Shown here: piece by piece, positions 61,001 to 64,000 of the stretch
How positions within the stretch are numbered: position 1 is the stretch's first letter
Layout of the letters: each line of letters starts with the position of its first letter
Assembly (NCBI RefSeq): GCF_000237925.1
Contig: NC_031497.1
Span: 21,372,325-21,436,324, forward strand
Source: Schistosoma mansoni
Lineage: Eukaryota > Platyhelminthes > Trematoda > Strigeidida > Schistosomatidae
DNA: 64,000 nt
Direction: 5' to 3'
Notes under the pieces: generated by a model
Told to the model about the DNA's origin: nothing
What the model saw: the letters and a program-made list of their open reading frames with translations, nothing else
The model's database searches: none
Translations under genes and position numbers: made by a program

Positions 61001-61863
61001 ATGACAGTGACGCTTGTTCCATCTTTTTTTCCATTTTTCTGACATTCCCTAGAAGACGTCTGAAGTCAGCATTAGTCGGTGTCACATCGTTTCTTAACCC
61101 CAAATATTCTGCACCGACGATTTTCTCGATCATATTTAAGGGTTCACTATCAAAAGTGAGTGTATGAGTCAGGTCTTTTAAAATCTCCGCAAAAGTAATC
61201 TATAACGTAATGATAGAATTTTCTCTACCACCATTTGTACACTGGGAATAAGTTAACACTACTAATGCAGCTCGATAAGTTATTTGGAAATGAATCGTTT
61301 GAATTTTATTGAAGTGCAAGTTTTCTTTGAGATTTAATCATAATTGTTAAATGAATATACAAGTACAGAAGTCTCTCTCTCTATCTATCTATCTATATTA
61401 TGTGTTGATTTGTGTTATATTGATTGAGTGCCCTATTATTATATGAAGTGATAAGACCGCCCAATTAGAGAGCAGCGAATTTATTGATCGCCCAATGATA
61501 CACAAAATACCGTATGAGCAGTCTTGAGTACTTATCGACCCTGCTATCTACCTAGCCCAGCCAGTTAAGTCCAGAACACCAATAACAGCCTCGACAATAT
61601 ATGAATCATTATTCTCAAACAAACTCGGATAAATGAAAATAAATAACTTACCAAGGTAAATAAGCATAGTTACAAAAACTAACAATCCATACCAAATATT
61701 GAAAGCTGTGACAAAATATACTACGCCAATGATTATATCCAATACAGTTGGTAAGATATTAAATACAAGATATGATAGAATATTTGAAATGCTAGCTGTT
61801 CCACGATCCATTACTCTTAACACTTCACCAGTTTTTCTGGATAAATGCCATTTTAAAGAAAGT
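36709..61863 (-). CDS. ABCB6: ABCB6-type half ABC transporter (C-terminal eight exons)
   Basis: ABCB6 proteins are half transporters (TMD-NBD) of the ABCB6/ABCB7/HMT1 group, linked to porphyrin, haem or metal-conjugate transport in mitochondrial, lysosomal or plasma membranes. Exons on the minus strand are 61863-61652, 60580-60480, 57711-57443, 54068-53919, 49627-49570, 47910-47761, 43843-43601 and 37047-36709; all phases agree (about 507 codons). The membrane domain shows [37 protein letters not shown] and [16 protein letters not shown]. The ATPase domain has Walker [11 protein letters not shown]-loop [13 protein letters not shown], signature [13 protein letters not shown], Walker B IMILDE, D-loop SALD and H-loop [18 protein letters not shown] and [17 protein letters not shown] favour ABCB6 over ABCB7. 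Upstream exons are not found. The gene converges on beta-catenin; its introns (1.1-6.6 kb) carry most hammerhead repeats. Confidence 0.93.
37230..37713 (-). repeat. LTR-family copy, minus strand
   Basis: The minus strand starts TGTTATATCC at 37713 and is collinear with the solo LTR at 2381, including a TATATAAACCCAATATG box near 37420 and a GCTGTCATTGGTGTTCTGGA block. The far end has diverged and could not be fixed. Confidence 0.65.
38700..38899. other. Assembly gap (200 N)
   Basis: Exactly 200 N bases, probably a fixed-size gap. It lies inside an inverted repeat, which may explain failed assembly. The open frame running through it is an artefact. Confidence 1.
38911..38954 (+). ncRNA. Minimal hammerhead ribozyme of Penelope-like type
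   Basis: The core is CTGAAGA (38916-38922); stem II GTGACT/AGTCAC (38924-38929 with 38937-38942) is perfect; GAAA is at 38943-38946; stem III is only two base pairs (AC/GT, 38946-38949). Cleavage is expected after C38950. Stem I is TTCT (38912-38915) with AGAA (38951-38954). Such two-base-pair stem III hammerheads are known from Penelope-like retroelements. Confidence 0.75.
39275..39460 (-). mobile_element. Hammerhead SINE H1-b (degenerate ribozyme)
   Basis: The minus strand carries the tRNA-like head (39395-39455) and hammerhead (near 39330-39375), but GAAA reads AAAA and the cleavage triplet is changed, so self-cleavage is unlikely. In ABCB6 intron. Confidence 0.8.
39631..39840. mobile_element. 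Hammerhead SINE H1-c, head-less fold-back
   Basis: Perfect inverted ends (ATTATCAGAAGGGG... to its inverse) and the two 3' arms are joined with a partial antisense hammerhead in the middle; the tRNA head is deleted. The ribozyme GAAA is mutated to GGAA. Confidence 0.8.
39987..40228 (+). mobile_element. Hammerhead SINE H1-d (no left arm)
   Basis: A tRNA-like head with B box GGTTCGAATC (39990-40065), a hammerhead at 40085-40132 and a 3' region ending CCCCCTTCTGATAAT. CTGAGGA is intact, but the GAAA box reads AAAG, so it is probably inactive. There is no inverted left arm, so this is close to a simple unit. Confidence 0.82.
40230..41225. other. ABCB6 intron, unassigned
   Basis: AT-rich intron sequence; nothing recognised. 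Confidence 0.4.
41238..42443. mobile_element. Ty3/Gypsy element with two inverted LTRs (fold-back)
   Basis: LTRs of equal length (396 bp) lie in opposite orientation: minus 41238-41633 and plus 42048-42443, both TGTTAA...CTTCA and differing at only a few positions. A purine tract (AGGGGAGGTGTGGGGGA) precedes the right LTR, and about 13 bp of its equivalent adjoins the left one. The 414-bp centre is the 3' end of pol. Confidence 0.85.
41690..41891 (+). pseudogene. Gypsy integrase C-terminal fragment
   Basis: [40 protein letters not shown] and LRKR form the small C-terminal beta-barrel of Gypsy integrases. Catalytic parts are absent. Confidence 0.8.
42678..42784 (-). mobile_element. Hammerhead SINE H1-e fragment
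   Basis: 3' region plus ribozyme only. CUGANGA reads CTAAGAA and stem II is lost, so it is dead. Confidence 0.7.
42790..43595. other. ABCB6 intron, unassigned
   Basis: AT-rich intron sequence upstream of the splice donor at 43600; nothing recognised. Confidence 0.4.
43601..43843 (-). CDS. ABCB6: ABCB6 exon: ABC signature and Walker B
   Basis: 81 codons in phase 0 from [16 protein letters not shown] through [19 protein letters not shown] to TIMILDE, with acceptor TACAG and donor GTAAGT. This exon is separated from the last one by a 6.5-kb intron that holds the assembly gap. Confidence 0.95.
44370..45085 (+). repeat. RTE (family B) C-terminal copy, decayed
   Basis: It aligns with 31190-31985: CAACCAAAGGACGAGCTTTTT, GGTGTAGGAGTAGGTTGGAG and a GLSHVNR-like segment, then the 3' UTR. 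Multiple stops. A tRNA-like SINE trace precedes it at about 44150-44260. Confidence 0.75.
45770..45905. repeat. Fold-back with ~60-bp arms
   Basis: The left arm (GTTTTGTTCTTTGAGCTGGA ... CTTTCATCGTCCTTCTGAACG) is inverse to the right arm (CGTTCAGAAGGACGATGAAAG ... AACAAAACTAC), separated by about 30 bp. Few mismatches. No coding capacity. Confidence 0.85.
45910..47755. other. ABCB6 intron, unassigned
   Basis: AT-rich; short open frames (for example 46370-46603) show no family motif. Confidence 0.4.
47761..47910 (-). CDS. ABCB6: ABCB6 exon: Walker A
   Basis: 50 codons in phase 0, [20 protein letters not shown] to [15 protein letters not shown]. The Walker A lysine and the Q-loop glutamine are present. 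Confidence 0.95.
48745..48985 (+). mobile_element. Hammerhead SINE H1-f, fold-back with destroyed ribozyme core
   Basis: The left inverted arm (AAACCTGGAAGCACTGGACG) and right arm (GACGAAACGGCCGTCC) are kept. The CUGANGA box is replaced by a CTGTCATG-like sequence, and only a scrap of the tRNA head remains. Confidence 0.75.
49570..49627 (-). CDS. ABCB6: ABCB6 exon: 19 codons before Walker A
   Basis: A very short exon, [19 protein letters not shown]. It starts in the third position of a split Glu codon and ends in phase 0, exactly bridging its neighbours. Confidence 0.9.
50135..51135 (+). repeat. RTE (family B) degenerate copy, inverse of 19.1-20.3 kb
   Basis: It shares long near-identical stretches with the minus-strand copy in beta-catenin intron 3, both including extra flanking sequence beyond the usual 3' end. 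It lies in the ABCB6 intron between the exons at 53.9 and 49.6 kb. Confidence 0.8.
51140..52075. other. ABCB6 intron, mostly unassigned
   Basis: 51480-51620 carries an H3-like 3' tail (ATTGCAACCTGATCAATAGA) with an unrecognisable head. The rest is featureless. Confidence 0.4.
52080..52335 (+). repeat. Interspersed repeat D, copy 1
   Basis: Shares GCTACTTATG, ATAAGTAGTAGATAG, CAATCnGAAGTGGAAT and GGAAGATTTn-like blocks with 58270-58545 in the same order. No coding motif; class unknown. Confidence 0.6.
53440..53612 (-). repeat. Hammerhead SINE H1-g, highly decayed
   Basis: The order of blocks (3' region, ribozyme remnant, B box, A box) is recognisable on the minus strand, but the catalytic core is gone. 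Confidence 0.5.
53919..54068 (-). CDS. ABCB6: ABCB6 exon: TMD-NBD linker
   Basis: Reads [19 protein letters not shown] and [12 protein letters not shown]; the MENMFDLL motif is typical of the ABCB6/7 group. Acceptor CCAG, donor GTAAGT; phase 2 at the end. Confidence 0.94.
54080..55480. other. ABCB6 intron, unassigned
   Basis: AT-rich, with a weak tRNA-like trace near 54480-54640. No exon seen. Confidence 0.35.
55488..55745 (-). mobile_element. Hammerhead SINE H1-h, fold-back
   Basis: The minus-strand tRNA-like head (55575-55645) and hammerhead are flanked by inverted 3' arms (55495-55530 and 55645-55745). The arm junction again lies at the ACCGTCCAGTGC palindromic region. Confidence 0.82.
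55521..55566 (-). ncRNA. Hammerhead ribozyme H1-h, core intact, stem II weakened
   Basis: On the minus strand: stem I GCACTG with TAGTGC, CTGAGGA, stem II GTCT/AAAC with one C-A mismatch, GAAA, stem III ACGG/TCGT and the triplet GTC. The invariant residues are present; activity may be reduced. Confidence 0.7.
55922..55962. repeat. CAA-rich simple repeat
   Basis: A short (CAA)n run in the ABCB6 intron. Confidence 0.8.
56262..56510 (-). mobile_element. SM-alpha-type hammerhead repeat, copy 1
   Basis: The minus strand has a weakened B box (near 56475), a canonical ribozyme, then the family 3' region (GCTAGCCATTATTTATC ... CAATGAGAAGATTCAAACAA). It is recognised as the known schistosome hammerhead satellite/SINE. 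Confidence 0.88.
56396..56452 (-). ncRNA. Canonical schistosome hammerhead ribozyme, intact
   Basis: On the minus strand: ACACCCAG, CTGACGA, stem II GTCC/GGAC with a CAAATA loop, GAAA, stem III ACGC/GCGT, triplet GTC, then CTGGATTCC. Stem I CCAG/CTGG and the core match the well-known Schistosoma ribozyme. Confidence 0.92.
56990..57345. mobile_element. SM-alpha-type repeat, copy 2, inverted dimer
   Basis: A minus-strand unit with tRNA-like boxes (CTGGGTTCGAGTCCCGT, 57098-57115) and ribozyme is joined near 57173 to a plus-strand 3' half that starts GGACGAACCGCGCG, at the ribozyme stem II/GAAA region. The region before the junction and the end of the plus half form a further short inverted repeat. 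Confidence 0.85.
57017..57070 (-). ncRNA. Hammerhead ribozyme with lost cleavage site
   Basis: CTGACGA, stem II and GAAA are intact on the minus strand, but the expected GCGTCCTGGATTCC reads GCATCAAACTTCATTCC, so both the triplet context and the stem I partner are gone. Predicted inactive. Confidence 0.8.
57443..57711 (-). CDS. ABCB6: ABCB6 exon: transmembrane helices 4-5 region
   Basis: Starts [18 protein letters not shown], with hydrophobic stretches around [14 protein letters not shown] and [20 protein letters not shown], and ends GTYYR over a phase-2 junction. Confidence 0.94.
58270..58545 (+). repeat. Interspersed repeat D, copy 2
   Basis: Collinear with 52080-52335. Includes AAGTAGTATGTAGCACCAAT and GGAGATTGAGGAGATTTAAT. 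Class unknown. Confidence 0.6.
58860..59327 (+). mobile_element. RTE (SR2-like) LINE 3' end sharing its tail with the tRNA-Gly SINE
   Basis: One frame reads [13 protein letters not shown], then [22 protein letters not shown], the conserved C-terminus of a second RTE subfamily, with stops. After a T/C-rich 3' UTR comes GGCGCATATGTATCTGGTGC and ATATTTATGTGTTTAAATAAA, the same tail as SINEs S1-S6. Confidence 0.8.
59820..60065 (-). mobile_element. SM-alpha-type repeat, copy 3
   Basis: A minus-strand unit in an ABCB6 intron. The tRNA-like part is truncated before the B box. It contains the hammerhead at 59958-60012. Confidence 0.85.
59958..60012 (-). ncRNA. Hammerhead ribozyme, core intact, weak stem II
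   Basis: Minus strand: CCAG-CTGACGA-GTTC/GGGC-GAAA-ACGC/ACGT-C-CTGG. Stem II keeps pairing only through two G-U pairs; the core and cleavage triplet are intact. Confidence 0.75.
60117..60230. mobile_element. SM-alpha-type repeat, copy 4, inverted joint
   Basis: A minus-strand 3' end (TTGTTTGAATCTTCCCATTG onward) is joined at about 60175 to a plus-strand half that begins CGAAACGCGCGTCCTGG, at the GAAA box of the ribozyme. The ribozyme is only half present. Confidence 0.8.
60480..60580 (-). CDS. ABCB6: ABCB6 exon: cytosolic loop
   Basis: 33 codons, [19 protein letters not shown] to DSVLNFET, matching the ABCB6/7 TEWRxKFRRxMN signature. Splice phases fit both neighbours. Confidence 0.93.
60660..61425. 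other. ABCB6 intron, unassigned
   Basis: AT-rich, with a short (CTAT)n run near 61376-61397. No exon or repeat recognised. Confidence 0.4.
61428..61610 (-). repeat. LTR-family fragment
   Basis: Minus strand GAGGCTGTTATTGGTGTTCT and GGACTTAACTGGCTGGGCTA match 2710-2755 of the solo LTR. The match continues through the GCTGCTCTCTnATTGG-like block. It ends close to the splice donor of the ABCB6 exon. Confidence 0.75.
61652..61863 (-). CDS. ABCB6: ABCB6 exon: membrane domain, most 5' exon seen
   Basis: Begins [17 protein letters not shown] after acceptor TTTAG and ends [13 protein letters not shown] before GTAAGT. It starts in the third codon position, so an upstream exon must exist; none was recognised up to 64000. 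Confidence 0.93.
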
Positions 61864-61892
61864 CTAAACAAAGTGAGAAAAAAAGTTATATA

Positions 61893-61958
61893 ACGTTCAA
61901 TTGATTCATGCTTTCAACTATGAAAATACTGAAATCTCCACAAAAACCCCTTCTGATT
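61893..61958 (+). repeat. SINE H1 tail fragment
   Basis: Only the 3' end (GATTCATGCTTTCAACTATG ... CCCCTTCTGAT) is present, about 30 bp upstream of the ABCB6 exon. Confidence 0.7.
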
Positions 61959-62064
61959 ATATGACATTTTTGTTTGACTGAAAGATTATTAGCCAATAAA
62001 TAATGTATATAAAAATAATTCTGGATAGTTTTTTTATTGAAGGCTAGATTACCCACTCTGGCCT

Positions 62065-62145
62065 AGGACAGAGTGGGTTGGAGAATACTGGTCGGCGGCC
62101 TATGCTCCATTGGGAGTAACAGGCGTAAGTAAGTAAGATTACCAT
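62065..62145 (+). repeat. RTE (family A) 3'-end fragment
   Basis: GGACAGAGTGGGTTGGAGAA, GGCGGCCTATGCTCC and a (TAAG)n tail match 5118-5199. Confidence 0.75.
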
Positions 62146-62516
62146 TTAAATATAGCACAAGATAGGTATTAAAATTTTTTCCCTTTTATAGAGTTCAGTA
62201 TACATTCAGAACAACTATTATAGTAAAATGAAGTGAATTCACTTATTTCAGAAATTTTTATTTTTAACCGCTCACAATTTAGAATTATTAGTATTTGATT
62301 ATAGACACATCTTGTTTATAGTTCCAGATAACATGGAGTTGGATCAGTAAACAATTAATAAATATGGCAAAGTTGTAAGAATTCTTTGTACAGTTGATTA
62401 ATTGTAGGCTAGAACAGTAAACTAAGAAATGAAAGTAAAATAATGTCTCTGTACGATTGTTTCTATCACTTTACATTGTATGGGTTAAAGGATATTTATA
62501 CTGGAGTTATGAACGG

Positions 62517-62670
62517 ATCAACGTTAGACCACCACTGAAAACCTGGAAAAACTAGATGGCCATTTTGTCCTAACACAGGACTCTTCAATAGTGCGCATCG
62601 ACGATCCGGACGCGGGAATCGAACCCAGGATCTTCGATGTCGAGAGTGAACGCTTAACCATGCTAACAAT
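62517..62670 (-). mobile_element. Hammerhead SINE H1-i, decayed
   Basis: The minus strand has a B box (GGGTTCGATTCCCGC, near 62612-62626), but the CUGANGA box is broken by an insertion-like change and GAAA reads AAAA. Confidence 0.7.
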
Positions 62671-62679
62671 AATCGAGAA

Positions 62680-63440
62680 TATTCTACAGAAATCGAAATA
62701 ACAAAGCTAAAATATTTTCAACAGTACAATCATCTGTCATTCATTTGCTAGTGAACATAATGTGATCAGTAATCGAAAGATTGTTTATTTGTTGCACTTT
62801 GCTAAAGCTATCGTCATTAAAGTTTTCAACCAGTTTTATTCATGAACAAAATGATGCTACGGTCATTTTTTCAAATACCCTAGTTATAACTTCTGTTATT
62901 TGTCTGCTTCTTATCTGCGATATGCATGTTTTATTCAATTAATCGGTCGTTTTCGTAGTTGGTATTGGTTATGAAATTATTATTCTATTTCTAGAAGTTT
63001 ATATCGATGAACGTCTAAGTTATCTTTTCCAAATATGATATATAGATTTTGTAATTGATAGTCGACTATAAAAAGCTGAATAGAAATCCACGAAATAAAT
63101 ATATTCGTTAAATTAGTTCAGATTTACTGTTCATATTTTATGAAAATATTACAACTGATGAGAACATTCATTTAGCAGTTCTAAAGATGTGTACGTTTGG
63201 GATGAATAAGCAATTTCGATTGAAATGAGTGGTAAAGATTTCAATGATTGTGATAATTAGACCGAATTTAGGCTTTCTTTGATGACACATAGAAAATTTT
63301 ACCATTAACATAAACGGTTTCTCTGAAAACCATACATTCTATAAATAAAATCAAACAACTGAAAAACTCATAAACAAGAGTAGTATCAAGAATTTGAAGA
63401 TAAAGAAGTTACAGTCAATAGGAATTCAATAATAAATCTG
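62680..63440. other. Unassigned, upstream part of the ABCB6 gene
   Basis: The missing upstream ABCB6 exons could not be seen here on the minus strand. Confidence 0.35.
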
Positions 63441-63445
63441 ATTTA

Positions 63446-63742
63446 AAGGTAATTCGGCAAGTTCGTCAACGAATAACAGAACACCATCCGTTGTGGTTGA
63501 CCAAAGGACAGGTAAAGGGGATTAAGAGTTCTATTCTCGCTCACTTGGTGGACACAGGTCATCAGGTTGAACTGAATAAAGCTTTTAAAGTTATCTACCA
63601 TATTGCATCAAATTTGCCACATGGTTTACGAGCTCGTCTATTGCACATAGCTGAAGCCATCGCAATTCATATTCACAAACCGAACCTTTGTATCCAAAAG
63701 AAGTTTGTACAATCACTCTCGCTACCTTGGCCATCGGTATAG
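63446..63742 (+). pseudogene. Penelope-like retroelement, C-terminal GIY-YIG domain fragment
   Basis: The frame reads RQRITEHHPLW, SSILAHLVDTGHQVE, then a segment with LLHIAEAIAIHIHKPNLCIQ and ends SLPWPSV and stop. The TGH, EAIAI and PNLCIQ positions correspond to the end of the GIY-YIG nuclease in Penelope-like elements. The N-terminal RT is missing. It lies on the opposite strand to ABCB6. Confidence 0.7.
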
Positions 63743-64000
63743 CGGAGTTTGTAGCAGAATTTCGGTAAACAATTATCTTATTCCTTCCATTTTTTTTATT
63801 TTCGTATTTTACTTATTCTCTTCATCCGTCTCTTGATTCTTACATAACTACTATATTACAGACCATTCATCAAAATATTTTGTTAGTTTTTTCTTCTCTT
63901 TTTTATATATTATGCAACGTAGCAACAGCTTGATTTTCGAATAATAACTTTGATTAGTATTAATCCTTCTCTTCCAATTAATGTTAGTTTATAATCGATG

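Noticed and set aside
36709-61863. ABCB7 (mitochondrial ATM1) identity
   Set aside because: VTQASLR, VLFNDTI, MDRGTAS and the C-terminal region resemble ABCB6 more; ABCB7 usually has VLFHNTIYYN and DEATSSLD.

Overview
The window is AT-rich animal nuclear DNA, most probably from a blood fluke (Schistosoma, likely the African group). The reasons are: canonical copies of the schistosome hammerhead (SM-alpha type) repeat; RTE, CR1, Ty3/Gypsy and Penelope-like retroelements of the kinds typical for schistosomes; GT-AG genes with very short 5' introns and multi-kilobase 3' introns; and conserved metazoan proteins split over these exons. The species cannot be fixed from sequence alone. A 200-base run of N (38700-38899) marks an assembly gap.

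Three host genes can be modelled exon by exon. (1) Snurportin-1 (SNUPN), minus strand, starts at 8323 and runs off the left edge; four exons, all in phase 0, are visible (8323-7916, 6122-5868, 2206-2135, 214-134). (2) A beta-catenin (armadillo), plus strand, is complete from 16998 to 27608 in six coding exons (989 codons) and has a fully conserved N-terminal phosphodegron. (3) An ABCB6-type half ABC transporter, minus strand, has its eight C-terminal exons between 61863 and 36709; its N-terminal exons lie beyond the right edge or were not recognised. SNUPN and beta-catenin are divergent; beta-catenin and ABCB6 are convergent. The three products do not act in one pathway (snRNP nuclear import; Wnt signalling and adhesion; membrane transport).

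The rest is mostly transposable elements. From left to right: a hammerhead SINE and a tRNA-Gly-derived SINE in SNUPN intron 3; a solo LTR split by an RTE LINE in SNUPN intron 2; RTE fragments and SINEs at 9-11 kb; a mosaic of two CR1 copies and a decayed Ty3/Gypsy pol at 11.8-15.8 kb; RTE pieces and three SINEs inside beta-catenin introns; an RTE copy interrupted by a hammerhead SINE at 30-32 kb; large fold-backs at 33.2-34.2, 41.2-42.4 and 45.8 kb; and a dense set of hammerhead repeats at 38.5-40.2 and 55-60 kb in ABCB6 introns.

The most striking observation is that at least four different repeat families in this one window carry a hammerhead ribozyme motif (CUGANGA - stem II - GAAA - short stem III - cleavage triplet - stem I). 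In three of them the elements are also fold-backs whose inverted arm stops at, or within a few bases of, the short palindromic stem III of the ribozyme. One family has jumped into an RTE LINE, leaving a perfect 16-bp target duplication.
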